Source of the DNA: Acidimicrobiaceae bacterium
Lineage (GTDB): Bacteria; Actinomycetota; Acidimicrobiia; Acidimicrobiales; RAAP-2
Assembly (NCBI GenBank): GCA_003162475.1
Contig: PMOI01000017.1
Location: 62,001 to 126,000, forward strand
DNA length: 64,000 nt
Direction of reading: 5' to 3'
In this document: piece after piece, positions 55,587 to 63,893 of the stretch
Layout: the number at the start of each line of letters is the position of its first letter
How positions within the stretch are numbered: the first letter of the stretch is position 1
Made by a program: the position numbers and the translations under genes
Notes under the pieces: generated by a model
The model's database searches: none
What the model was told of the DNA's origin: nothing
The model's input: the letters and a program-made list of their open reading frames with translations, nothing else

Positions 55587-56099
55587 CGTGGCCCTCCCCC
55601 GCAAGGTTTTTGGGAAGAACCACCTCAGCTGAGCACTGAGTACCGACTCCGAGAACTCCGAAGTATTCCTACATCATCTACTAAAAGTTCGCCCAGTGCA
55701 TGGCGCTCCCTGTGATTTTCTTAGTAATCCCGACCCGTCTGAAAATCGATCTGGGGCGCGACGTCTGAGGTCCGACGAAGTGCGACGTCGTCAGTGCAAC
55801 GACATCAAACGCGACACGACGGGTGCTCTGGTGCACGGCGTGAAAACGGTTTTTTCGTCATGATCTTCGACTTGTCCCGCGAGGATATCTCTCAACCTCA
55901 CTTCGAATGGTCATCGTCAACGACGATTTGTGATCCCAGTCACACGAGGCCATCAAACCCCCGACAAATGAACGACAACACGGCCGTTTCTCGAATTCTG
56001 TCGTGAATGATGTCTGCACCCTTCGATTTATTCGGAGGCGTTTCTCAGTGCTCAGCTGAGGTGGTCTTCCCCAACATGCCCTTGCGGGGGTGGGCCACG
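55587..56099. mobile_element. MITE-like non-autonomous element with ~55 bp inverted repeats
   Basis: The arms 55587-55640 and 56044-56099 are inverted copies. The inner 22 bp (55619-55640 / 56044-56065) are perfect, containing the CTCAGCTGAG palindrome. Outer blocks CGTGGCCC-CCCCCGCAAGG also match with small gaps. The 403 nt between holds no gene. No clear target duplication was seen. A decayed insertion sequence or MITE is the best reading; a paired regulatory repeat is the alternative. Confidence 0.6.
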
Positions 56100-56294
56100 T
56101 CCCGGTGACATTTCACGATTTGATCAACGCAGTGTCGCTAGCACCGCTTTCGCTCCTGCTTCGTCTGGATTCAACGGGGACCGACGCGACCGTTTCACGA
56201 AGATCTCCGTCGATCAGACCGATACGCGGCTGATGAACTGGCGCGTGCAACGAATCGGTCCACTCCACGACTGTTCGAACTTCCCCTTGCATAG

Positions 56295-56307
56295 TACGTG
56301 CGACGTA
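56295..56307 (+). promoter_or_regulatory. candidate PadR operator (TACGT-GCG-ACGTA)
   Basis: A perfect 5 bp dyad with 3 nt centre, 15 nt before the padR-type ATG. PadR proteins usually repress their own operon through such short dyads. Confidence 0.45.
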
Positions 56308-56321
56308 GTAGTCTTGGTCTC

Positions 56322-56702
56322 ATGGCCAAACGAACTACCGCAACCAAGAGCGAATTAGGGCGCCAGAGCGAGCCGGCGTTGCTGATTCTGACCAGCCTCG
56401 CGTCGGGCGAGAAGCACGGGTACGCACTTGCGAAGGACGTCGAAGCGTTTTCCGGCGTCACTCTCGGCCCGGGGACCCTCTACGGGGCCATTTCGAGGCT
56501 CGAAGAACGCGGCCTCATCGCACCCGTTCCGAGCGATGATCGTCGCCAGCCCTACAAGATCACGTCGAGTGGACGAACGGCTCTCGCGTCGGCCGTTCGC
56601 GATATGCGCGCTTTAGCTGACGAAGGCGCGGCGCGATTGCGCCTGCGCGTTTTGGCCCTACGGCTTCAGTCTCGCCACCTCGTCACTGGCCTGACACGAT
56701 GA
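56322..56702 (+). CDS. PadR-family transcriptional regulator
   Basis: 126 residues from ATG 56322. Winged-helix signature: 'EPALLILTSLASGEKHGYAL', 'AKDVEAFSGVTLGPGTLYGA', 'ISRLEERGLI' and 'RRQPYKITSSGRTAL'. It binds dyads and is released by ligands, often antibiotics or phenolics. The TGA overlaps the ATG of the membrane protein, and an ABC-type exporter follows, the usual PadR-controlled efflux arrangement. Confidence 0.9.
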   Translation: MAKRTTATKSELGRQSEPALLILTSLASGEKHGYALAKDVEAFSGVTLGPGTLYGAISRLEERGLIAPVPSDDRRQPYKITSSGRTALASAVRDMRALADEGAARLRLRVLALRLQSRHLVTGLTR

Positions 56703-57637
56703 GTGCGTCTAACCACTTCGAGCGGATCCTTCGTTGGTACCCACCGAACTGGCGCGCTCACTACGGCCCGGGATTGGTCGCCCTGTTGGAAGATACCTAC
56801 GGCGAGAATCCGGTACCTCTTCGAATTCGAGCCTCACTCGCGCGAGCCGGCACCGTGGAGCGTGCTCGAGAGGTCGGCGTGCTCGGTGAGACCACGAGCT
56901 CGAACGACCGCCTTCGTGTTGGATCGCAGCTCGTTCTGTGCGGCTGGTCACTTTTTGTGATCGCCGGTGCGATATTCGCGAAGTTCACCGAGCATTGGAA
57001 CGTAGCGACACCCGCGGCGCACCGAACGTTGGCCAGCATTGGCGACTCCGCCGTTCAGTGGGCAGGCGTCGTCAGCGCGATTACCGTCCTCGTCGCAGCG
57101 CTCTTCGTTTTCCCTGTCGTGGTGCGCCTCGTGCGAGCACAGGGTTGGACGTCGATTCGCCGACCGGTACTGCGAAACGCCCTCGCCGTTGGCTCTGTCG
57201 CGGCCTTCATCGCCGGACTGACACTCTGGGCCCATCGCATGAGTTTCCATCAACGTAACGGTGGCACGATCGGGTACACCATTGGATTCCTCGTCACCGG
57301 CGTCGTGGCCCTCGTGGCGATTGCCACCGCGACGTCGACAGCGGTAACCGTCACCCGCGAACTGGACTTCTCTCGTCGGATGCTGCGACTTTTGTCATCA
57401 CTGGCCCTCGGCCTGACCGTGTTAATGGGCGTGATCGTTGCCGGTGTGGCACTGTGGTGGGCGAGCGAGGCGATCTACGCCCCTCATTTTCTGGCTAACA
57501 ACATTGGCAACGGTTTCATCAGCACCTCGAACACACTGCCGCCGGCGCTCGTCGTGGCCGGCGCCTTGATGCTCCTCGGACTCTCGAGTGCCTTCGCGGG
57601 ATCTCTTCGCGTTCTCGGAGGGTTGAAAAAAACCTAA
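56699..57637 (+). CDS. membrane protein of PadR-ABC operon
   Basis: 312 residues; ATG overlaps padR stop. A cytoplasmic N-terminal part (~1-75) with 'RILRWYPPNWRAHYGPGLVALLEDTYGE', a motif common in PadR-linked membrane proteins that may contact the regulator or lipids, is followed by about six membrane helices. Function unknown; probable accessory to the exporter downstream. Confidence 0.75.
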   Translation: MSASNHFERILRWYPPNWRAHYGPGLVALLEDTYGENPVPLRIRASLARAGTVERAREVGVLGETTSSNDRLRVGSQLVLCGWSLFVIAGAIFAKFTEHWNVATPAAHRTLASIGDSAVQWAGVVSAITVLVAALFVFPVVVRLVRAQGWTSIRRPVLRNALAVGSVAAFIAGLTLWAHRMSFHQRNGGTIGYTIGFLVTGVVALVAIATATSTAVTVTRELDFSRRMLRLLSSLALGLTVLMGVIVAGVALWWASEAIYAPHFLANNIGNGFISTSNTLPPALVVAGALMLLGLSSAFAGSLRVLGGLKKT

Positions 57638-57699
57638 GTTGGAACGACGCCGTCCGTCGCAATTTATCTTGGAGTTCGCCGAAACTCTAAGGTAAGCAA

Positions 57700-58641
57700 A
57701 TGGTCACGAGCGAAAGTCGCACCGGCGGCGTTGTCCTCAGCGACCTCACCAAGTCCTACGGGGAGGTCCAAGCCGTCCGGGGAGTGACGATCTCTATCCA
57801 CCCCGGGGAGACCCTCGCCCTCCTCGGACCCAACGGGGCTGGAAAATCGACGACCATCGACATGATGCTCGGGCTGACCCGCCCGGACTCGGGCACGGTG
57901 TCACTCTTTGGCTCATCGCCGGCCGCCGCGGTCCAGGCTGGCGTCGTGGGCGGAATGCTGCAGACCGGCTCACTCCTCGGTTACTTGAGTGTGCGCGAAC
58001 TCGTCACCATGGTCGCCTCGCTCTACCCTCATCCTCTGAACGTGGACGAGGTCCTTCGCCTCACCGGCACCACGGAGATCGCTGAACGCCCCACCACCAA
58101 ACTCTCCGGCGGTCAGACCCAACGAGTTCGAATGGCCATGGCCCTCGTCGCCGACCCGGAGCTTCTCGTCCTCGACGAACCCACGGCGGCTCTCGACGTC
58201 GAAGGTCGGCGCGACTTTTGGACGGCGATGCGCGCCGTCGCCGCTCGCGGAAAGACGGTCGTCTTCGCCACGCACTACCTCGAAGAGGCCGACGCGTTCG
58301 CGGACCGCATCATCTTGATGGCCCGCGGACGCATCGTCGCCGACGGCCCACCAACCGAAATCAAGGCGCGCGTCGGTGCGCGAACCATTCGAGCGACGCT
58401 GCCCGGTGTTGACGACACCGCTCTCAGCTCCTTGCCGGGCGTCATGAAGGCCGACCAGCGCGGAGACGCCTTCGTACTCACCTGTTCCGACTCCGCGTCG
58501 TCGGACACGGCGCTTCGAGCATTACTGCTGCACTACCCCCAGGCCAGCGACATTGAAGTGCGAGGCGCGGGCCTCGAAGAGGCGTTCTTGGACCTCACCG
58601 GTGACGACGGCGTCGAGAGCGACGAGGCACCGCGACCATGA
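57700..58641 (+). CDS. ABC transporter ATP-binding protein (DrrA/CcmA type)
   Basis: 313 residues from ATG, with AAGGTAA-like site upstream. Walker A 'LGPNGAGKSTTID', Q-loop 'GGMLQTGSLLG', signature 'KLSGGQTQRVRMA', Walker B 'LLVLDEPTAALD' and switch His 'VFATHYLEEAD'. A C-terminal ~80-residue extension is typical of drug exporters of the DrrA group. Its stop overlaps the permease start (ATGA), so the two form the pump. Confidence 0.93.
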   Translation: MVTSESRTGGVVLSDLTKSYGEVQAVRGVTISIHPGETLALLGPNGAGKSTTIDMMLGLTRPDSGTVSLFGSSPAAAVQAGVVGGMLQTGSLLGYLSVRELVTMVASLYPHPLNVDEVLRLTGTTEIAERPTTKLSGGQTQRVRMAMALVADPELLVLDEPTAALDVEGRRDFWTAMRAVAARGKTVVFATHYLEEADAFADRIILMARGRIVADGPPTEIKARVGARTIRATLPGVDDTALSSLPGVMKADQRGDAFVLTCSDSASSDTALRALLLHYPQASDIEVRGAGLEEAFLDLTGDDGVESDEAPRP

Positions 58642-59372
58642 AGCACCTGACCTACCTGCGCTACGAACTACTGCGCACGATACGCAACCGCCGCTTTTTG
58701 ATCTTCTCGCTCACCTTTCCGCTCATCTTGTACCTGACCGTGGCGGGCGCCCACAAGAACCTGTCCCTCGACGGGATCAGCTTCCCGCTCTACTACCTGA
58801 GTGGCATGGCGGCGTGGGGATCGATGACGGCCGTCGTCTCCAGCGGCGCGCGCATCGCCCAGGAACGCTCCGTTGGCTGGACCCGACAACTACGTATCAC
58901 CCCACTACGAACGAGCGACTACTTCATTGCGAAGATTCTCTCGGGTTACCTGATGGCGCTGTTCAGTATCGTCGTGCTCGCGCTCGCCGGCTCGATCATC
59001 GGCGTGCGGCTGAGTGCGGTGCAGTGGTTGACCATGCTCGGGCTGTTACTGGTTGGACTGATCCCTTTCGCGATCCTCGGCATCCTCGTCGGCCACCTCG
59101 TCTCGGTCGACACGCTCGGTCCGGTCATCGGGGGCGGGACGTCGTTGATGGCCCTACTCGGCGGTGCCTACGGACCGTTGGCGACCGGAGGTGTCTTCCT
59201 CGCCGTCGTGAAGTACCTCCCCTCGTACTGGCTCGTCCAAGCGGGAAAGTCGGCCCTTGGTGGGGGTAACGCGTGGCCGGCGCAGGCGTGGATCGTGCTC
59301 GCCGTGTGGTCGATCGTGTCGGCCAGAGTCGCGGCGCGTGTGTACCGACGCGATACCGCGCGGGTGCAGTGA
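58638..59372 (+). CDS. ABC-2 type permease
   Basis: 244 residues, six membrane helices: 'FLIFSLTFPLILYLTVAGAH', 'LSGMAAWGSMTAVVSSG', 'GYLMALFSIVVLALAGSIIG', 'WLTMLGLLLVGLIPFAILGI', 'SLMALLGGAYGP', 'AWIVLAVWSIVSARV', with the ERSVGWTRQLRITP coupling helix typical of ABC-2 permeases. Partner of the upstream ATPase; exports a lipid or drug-like compound. Convergent with the next gene, 5 nt apart. Confidence 0.92.
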   Translation: MKHLTYLRYELLRTIRNRRFLIFSLTFPLILYLTVAGAHKNLSLDGISFPLYYLSGMAAWGSMTAVVSSGARIAQERSVGWTRQLRITPLRTSDYFIAKILSGYLMALFSIVVLALAGSIIGVRLSAVQWLTMLGLLLVGLIPFAILGILVGHLVSVDTLGPVIGGGTSLMALLGGAYGPLATGGVFLAVVKYLPSYWLVQAGKSALGGGNAWPAQAWIVLAVWSIVSARVAARVYRRDTARVQ

Positions 59373-59377
59373 CCGAG

Positions 59378-60286
59378 CTAGAGCCCCGAGAGTTTTCGAA
59401 TGGGCCGGGCCAGGGCGGAGTTGTCGTCGTCGCCGTAGCCCTGAGCGATCAGCCCGTCTTCGAACGTAGCGGCGAGGGCGGCGACCGGTAGGACGGCCCC
59501 GACGCTTTGGGCCAGGTCGAGACCAATGCCCAAATCCTTTCGGTGGAGCGAAATCTTGAAGCCGAGGGGATAGTCGTCTCGAATCATTCGCTCGCTGCGG
59601 TTCTCGAGGATCCACGATCCAGCGGCACCGCCCTTCAACGCCGACAACACGCGCTCGACGTCGAGACCAGCCTTGAGCCCGAGGGTGACGCCTTCCGCGA
59701 CTCCCAAGTAGACCCCCGACAGGATCACTTGGTTGATGGCCTTGGCCCACTGTCCAGCGCCGACCGGGCCCAAGTGCGTGACCGTCCGGCCCAGCGCGCC
59801 CAGCACGTCCTGGGCGCGCTCGACGTCCGCTGCCTCTCCACCAACCATGATCGAGAGGGTCGCGTTCTTCGCCCCCTCGGATCCTCCCGACACCGGTGCG
59901 TCAAGCATCGCGACGTTCTGCTTTAAGAGGCGCTCGGCGAACTCGCTGGCCTTAAGAGGACTGAGCGTCGAGCAGTCGATGAAGAGGGTTCCCGGAGCCA
60001 GACCTTGCGCCAGTCCGTCGGGGCCGAAGAGAACTTCCTCGACTTGGGGTGAGTCGGTCAAACACGCGAGAACCACGTCACACGAGCGGGCCAGCTCCGC
60101 GGGACTTAGTGCCTCAGTCGCGCCGAGCGCCACGAGCTCGACCGCTTTTCCGGGCGTGCGATTCCACACCGTAAGGGGATAGCCCGCACGGGCCAAGTTG
60201 GCCGCCATGAACGCCCCCATGGTCCCAAGTCCGGCGAAACCAACGCGCTCTTTTGGGGCCACACTGCTCTCAGTGGTTGTGCTCAC
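59378..60286 (-). CDS. beta-hydroxyacid dehydrogenase (tartronate-semialdehyde reductase / 3-hydroxyisobutyrate dehydrogenase type)
   Basis: 302 residues from GTG 60286, with GGAAAGGA 6 nt upstream. Rossmann start 'VGFAGLGTMGAFMAANLARA', 'FIDCSTLSP', 'DAPVSGGSEGAKNATLSIMV', and catalytic Lys in 'GAGQWAKAINQVI'. These enzymes reduce tartronate semialdehyde to glycerate or oxidise 3-hydroxyisobutyrate. The glycerate kinase gene further upstream on the same strand favours GarR/GlxR. The TnpB element separates the two genes. Confidence 0.87.
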   Translation of the reverse strand: MSTTTESSVAPKERVGFAGLGTMGAFMAANLARAGYPLTVWNRTPGKAVELVALGATEALSPAELARSCDVVLACLTDSPQVEEVLFGPDGLAQGLAPGTLFIDCSTLSPLKASEFAERLLKQNVAMLDAPVSGGSEGAKNATLSIMVGGEAADVERAQDVLGALGRTVTHLGPVGAGQWAKAINQVILSGVYLGVAEGVTLGLKAGLDVERVLSALKGGAAGSWILENRSERMIRDDYPLGFKISLHRKDLGIGLDLAQSVGAVLPVAALAATFEDGLIAQGYGDDDNSALARPIRKLSGL

Positions 60287-60355
60287 GACAGTCCTTTCCG
60301 ACGCCACGACGTTCAATTTCGGGTCGACATTTCACCCGAGCGTACCAACGTCAAT

Positions 60356-61648
60356 GGGTAGTGGCCTAGTTTCGACCTACGCAGGCAATGCCTGCCGGGC
60401 TCTACCGGCCCGAAGGATGTTGCGCGCGGCATTGACGTCGGCGTGAGCAACGTGCGCACATGAGAGACATCGAAACACCGCTTGGCTTACCCGGTTACCG
60501 GCTTCGACGTGGCCACACTCGGCACAGGTCTGACTGGTGTAGCGGGGATTAACCGTCACCATGATCCGACCGGCGCTTTCAGCCTTGTAGGACAGCAGTG
60601 ACGCCAGAGTTCCCCAACCCGCGTCGTGGATGGAACGATTAAGCCCGGCCTTAGCCTTCGCGCCGTTGGGCAAGAACGCACCCGGCCGATCGGGATCGGG
60701 CTTCGCCCGTGGCGCGCGCGCCATTTTGGTAATGGCGAGGTCTTCGAGCACGATGAGGTCGTAGTCGTTCACGAGCTGGCGACTCAACTCGTGGGCGGCG
60801 TTCATTCGCTGGTTGGCGACTCGATGATGAAGTCGAGCGACTTCTTCCACCTGGCGCCGACGTCGACGCGATCCGCGTTGCTTAGTCGCGAGTTTTCGCT
60901 GGGCATCGGCCAATTGGTCCCGAGCCCGCGAGCCGAAGTGCTCGCCCTCGACGCGCTTGCCATCGCTCGTGGCGACGAGGTTCGTGACGCCCAGATCGAT
61001 ACCCACTTCGCGACCCGTTGGGGTCAACAGCATCGCCGGAACGTCCACGCATCGCACGCTGAGCCACCATTTGGTGCCCTCGCGCTGCACGGTGATGGCC
61101 TTGGGTGTGCCTTGGAGAGGACGGTGGTAGTTGACCTTCACCTCACCAACGCCGAGCAGGTAGAGCCGCCGGTCCGCAGCCTTCACCTTCCAGCCACTGG
61201 TGTCTTCCCACTGGAGTGAGTTAAAACGTTGTGCCGGCTTGAACCGAGGAAAGCCGGGGGTCTCTCCGCGCTTTACTCGGCGATAGAACGCAATGACGGC
61301 TCGATCGAGACGTTTCAGCGTGCCGCGGCACAGGGTCACGCCGGACGCTGTCACTTCGGGCCTTAGGTCACTGAGACCAGTCAAGGTGCGACATTGGTCG
61401 ACATAAGAGACGGAACGCCGTTCCCACTTCCAGGCGCCGATTCGCTCTTCGAGCGCGGCGTTGTAGAGTTCGCGCTGCAAATCGAGCTGGCGAAGCAGAG
61501 TCTGAGTCTGGCGCGACGTCGGGTGCAAGCGAAAGCGAAACGTGCGACAGCGCTTGGTTGTCTCGCGGGCCATGCTCGGAATATAAGTTCGGCCTGTGAC
61601 AGGCGGAGAAATCGACAGGTCAGGAGGGTCGAAACAAGGCCACTACCC
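60356..61648 (-). mobile_element. TnpB-carrying element with terminal inverted repeats and target duplication
   Basis: 22 bp ends at 60356-60377 and 61627-61648 are inverted copies with one mismatch, both starting GGGTAGTGGCC from the outside. Direct GTCAAT repeats flank them at 60350-60355 and 61649-61654. The 1293 bp body holds only tnpB; no tnpA or DDE transposase. IS200/IS605 elements normally lack such ends, so another transposase may have moved it. Confidence 0.75.
60377..61573 (-). CDS. tnpB: TnpB-family RNA-guided nuclease
   Basis: 398 residues from ATG 61573. N-terminal 'TFRFRLHPTSRQTQTLLRQL' (WED start), RuvC-I 'GIDLGVTNLV' with Asp193, RuvC-II 'IVLEDLAI' with Glu277, zinc finger Cys350/353/369/372 ('CAECGHV..CLSC'), and RuvC-III 'HADVNAARNILRAG' with Asp379. 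All catalytic residues are intact. TnpB uses an omega RNA from the 3' end of the gene and right end; here only 21 nt follow the stop before the element end. The ATTGAC flanking the start side (tnpB strand) resembles known TAM sequences such as TTGAT. Confidence 0.93.
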   Translation of the reverse strand: MARETTKRCRTFRFRLHPTSRQTQTLLRQLDLQRELYNAALEERIGAWKWERRSVSYVDQCRTLTGLSDLRPEVTASGVTLCRGTLKRLDRAVIAFYRRVKRGETPGFPRFKPAQRFNSLQWEDTSGWKVKAADRRLYLLGVGEVKVNYHRPLQGTPKAITVQREGTKWWLSVRCVDVPAMLLTPTGREVGIDLGVTNLVATSDGKRVEGEHFGSRARDQLADAQRKLATKQRGSRRRRRQVEEVARLHHRVANQRMNAAHELSRQLVNDYDLIVLEDLAITKMARAPRAKPDPDRPGAFLPNGAKAKAGLNRSIHDAGWGTLASLLSYKAESAGRIMVTVNPRYTSQTCAECGHVEAGNRVSQAVFRCLSCAHVAHADVNAARNILRAGRARQALPA

Positions 61649-61746
61649 GTCAATGCTTCTCTCTTGCCGACGTGTCAGATCGATGCGCGCAGGCACTCGC
61701 ACTCTCGCCTCACGGTTTTCGAAGGTTGGTCAGAGCAACCGGGTCG

Positions 61747-63009
61747 TCACGTCAGCGCGACGTAAAGGTCGCAGAGATTCCAGCCCGTGTGTCCACCGTC
61801 GAGCAACTGCCCGAGGGCACCAAGCGCCGAATGGCTGTCGTTCGCTTGGGCTACTGCGCTCCAGTCAATGCCGCGACCAGATGCGCGCTCCTTGGTTGAG
61901 CGATCCACCCACGCGCCACCCACACCTTCGACGAAGTCCCGACCGTCTGACGCTCGCGCAAGGAAGACCGCATCACGCCCGAGTTCGGACACTTCCTTTG
62001 CCATGAACCACGCAAACTCTTGGCACCGTCCGCCCGACCCCGCGCCGCGAACTCTCACGGTCACTTCGCCGACTCCGAGTATCGCCACCGCGTCGTTCGA
62101 CGAGGCCTCCGCTCGAAGTACCTCGGCCCAGCGAGCACTCACGTCCGAGACCTCACCGTGCACCTGGCTGCCCATGTCGACGACCCGGTAGCCGCGGAGC
62201 CGAGTCTCGGCCACCGCGGCTTCGAGCATCATCGAGGGTTGCGCCACGACGGCGTTCTCGTGGTGTGCGGTGGGTGCCGTCTTCGCCGAGGCCCGGTTCA
62301 GCGATGCCTCCAAGACGAGTTGGCCCAGCGGCGTCGCGTCGAGACCAACGCGCTTGAGCAGTGCCATCACCTCGTCACGGGTGGGCTGATAGTCGTAGGT
62401 CATTCCTGACGCCACCCACGCAGGGCCCGAGATCACGTTGTCGACCATGATGAGGCTCTGCGACCGGGCGGTGCGAACGTGACGAAGGACTCCGCCGCCC
62501 GCGATCGCCGAAGTCGACGCGCGAAGTTTATTGAGGGTCGTGATGTCAACACCCGAGGTGATCGCCGCGTCCCAGACGCCGCGAAGGTCGCCTAGCGTCA
62601 TCGGCCTCTCGGGAACGACGCAGAGGCTCGACGCACCACCCGACAACAGGAAGAGGGTGGCGCCAGCGAGCGTCGGCCCGTCGAGGAAGGCCACCAGCGT
62701 CGCGCCGGCGTTCAGACTTCGCTCACCGGGAATCGGGTGCTCGCCCACGACGACGTCGGGCGTTCGAGGACGCGCTCTCGCGCTCGCCTCGTCGCAGATA
62801 GTGAGCCGGCGGCGAAGTCGCTCGCCCAGTACGGACGAAGCGGCGTCAGCCATCTCTCGCGATGCCTTTCCGATAGCGACGACGTCGACGGAGATGCTCG
62901 GATCCAGCAGTCCCGACGCCTCGAGTTGCTTCGTCGTGAGCGTCACCAGATCCAGCTCGTGCAACCACTGGGCGCTAATGGCGTGAGCGTCATTGGTCAG
63001 TCTCGACAT
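61747..63009 (-). CDS. glycerate 2-kinase (MOFRL/GckA family)
   Basis: 420 residues from ATG 63009 (TTG 63015 and GTG 63012 also in frame). 'VVAIGKASREMADAA', 'GEHPIPGERSLNAGATLVAFL', 'LFLLSGGASSLCVVP', 'LNKLRASTSAIAGGGVLRHV' and 'GAGSGGRCQEFAW', plus 'ASDGRDFVEGVGGAWVD': the complete DUF4147-MOFRL order. It phosphorylates glycerate to 2-phosphoglycerate. With the reductase downstream it forms a glyoxylate/tartronate-semialdehyde route into glycolysis. Confidence 0.9.
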   Translation of the reverse strand: MSRLTNDAHAISAQWLHELDLVTLTTKQLEASGLLDPSISVDVVAIGKASREMADAASSVLGERLRRRLTICDEASARARPRTPDVVVGEHPIPGERSLNAGATLVAFLDGPTLAGATLFLLSGGASSLCVVPERPMTLGDLRGVWDAAITSGVDITTLNKLRASTSAIAGGGVLRHVRTARSQSLIMVDNVISGPAWVASGMTYDYQPTRDEVMALLKRVGLDATPLGQLVLEASLNRASAKTAPTAHHENAVVAQPSMMLEAAVAETRLRGYRVVDMGSQVHGEVSDVSARWAEVLRAEASSNDAVAILGVGEVTVRVRGAGSGGRCQEFAWFMAKEVSELGRDAVFLARASDGRDFVEGVGGAWVDRSTKERASGRGIDWSAVAQANDSHSALGALGQLLDGGHTGWNLCDLYVALT

Positions 63010-63152
63010 CACCAACGTCGCCGCACTTTCTTCGCGCCAGTACTGGCGTATCTGCTCGATCGAAGGGAAACCCGCATCGCTCCATCTTGACCGAGATCAC
63101 TTGAGCAACGTCTCGCAACGGCGTTAGTCTGAGAACTCAGATTGGAGTTTCC

Positions 63153-63437
63153 ATGGCGCCTACTTCCGAGCCCGTGCACCTCAGCAATCATCACCGCACG
63201 ACCCTCGCCAAGATCTTTCAACATCCGGTGAGCCACAACCTCGAATGGAAGGACGTGCTCTCACTCATGGGAGCCGTGGGCACCGTCGAGGAGAAGCACG
63301 ACGGCAAGTTCACGATGGTCTTGGGTGACGAAACCGAGACACTCGAGCGGCCTCGCCACAAGGAAGTCAACGCTCAAGAGGTCCTCGACCTACGAAGGAT
63401 GTTCACGAGTGCCGGCTTCGGACCCAAGGCCAACTAG
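63153..63437 (+). CDS. HicA-like small conserved protein
   Basis: 94 residues from ATG, with TTGGAG upstream. 'LSNHHRTTLAKIFQHPVSHNLEWKDVLSLM' then 'VGTVEEKHDGKFTMVLGDET' and 'LRRMFTSAGFGP', a pattern common in actinobacteria. The alpha-beta-beta-beta-alpha build resembles HicA-type dsRNA-binding proteins, but the catalytic 'G-S-H' segment is altered and no HicB partner is adjacent. Toxin activity is unlikely or unproven. Confidence 0.75.
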   Translation: MAPTSEPVHLSNHHRTTLAKIFQHPVSHNLEWKDVLSLMGAVGTVEEKHDGKFTMVLGDETETLERPRHKEVNAQEVLDLRRMFTSAGFGPKAN

Positions 63438-63586
63438 TCGTCGGCTTCGATAGGCAGTGACGAAAGTACTTGACGATAAGCGACGTCGAAGAATGCGTTA
63501 AGAATCTCCCCCGCGACGCCTGGTGCGCTTGCAAAGGGTCGTGGGGTGGCGTAGTACTTAAGGAGGCAGCAAACGAGAGGTCACCA

Positions 63587-63862
63587 ATGCCCTATCACTT
63601 CCAGCAACACTCCGGCGTGGGTTGGGGGCGAGGACTGCTCGCGTTTTTGTTCGTGCTTCTCGTCCTGGCCGCCGTCGCGTGGTTCGCGGTAGCGTTTTCA
63701 CGCCAGTCGGGTCGGATGCATCACGGACTCGCGCACGCGAACGTCGCACCGTCGACCCCGCATTCGGAGGCCCTGAAGATTCTGAACGAGCGATTCGCGA
63801 GAGGCGAGATCGACGCTGACGAGTTCACGCAACGTCGCGACCTGTTACAGAGTTCGCCCTAA
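63587..63862 (+). CDS. membrane-anchored SHOCT-domain protein
   Basis: 91 residues from ATG 63587, with GAGAGG 6 nt upstream (an open frame reaches back to 63470 but is not conserved-looking). One membrane helix ('GLLAFLFVLLVLAAVAWFAV', ~17-37) and a C-terminal SHOCT segment 'ALKILNERFARGEIDADEFTQRRDLL'. SHOCT is a short oligomerisation module of unknown exact role. Confidence 0.85.
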   Translation: MPYHFQQHSGVGWGRGLLAFLFVLLVLAAVAWFAVAFSRQSGRMHHGLAHANVAPSTPHSEALKILNERFARGEIDADEFTQRRDLLQSSP

Positions 63863-63868
63863 AAGAGC

Positions 63869-63880
63869 CGCTGATCAGCG
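63869..63880. terminator. palindrome between convergent genes
   Basis: CGCTGATCAGCG, a 12 bp perfect palindrome, lies 6 nt after the SHOCT stop and is followed by TTTGAG on the plus strand and by a CTCTTTTA stretch on the minus. Position between converging genes suggests a bidirectional terminator; the stem is short. Confidence 0.4.
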
Positions 63881-63893
63881 TTTGAGACGTCGA

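Larger units (their letters stand above)
54868..56321. other. gene-poor region (1.45 kb)
   Basis: No convincing gene. The minus strand around 55190-55330 has a short protein-like frame ('RLELNKEFLSTDEGLPLNLP' onward) interrupted by a stop just upstream, compatible with a decayed gene. The right half is occupied by an inverted-repeat element (55587-56099) and the PadR promoter. Confidence 0.45.

Noticed and set aside
63153..63437. Functional HicAB toxin-antitoxin pair
   Set aside because: Only the HicA-like member is present, no HicB-type gene is adjacent, and the catalytic segment is not conserved.
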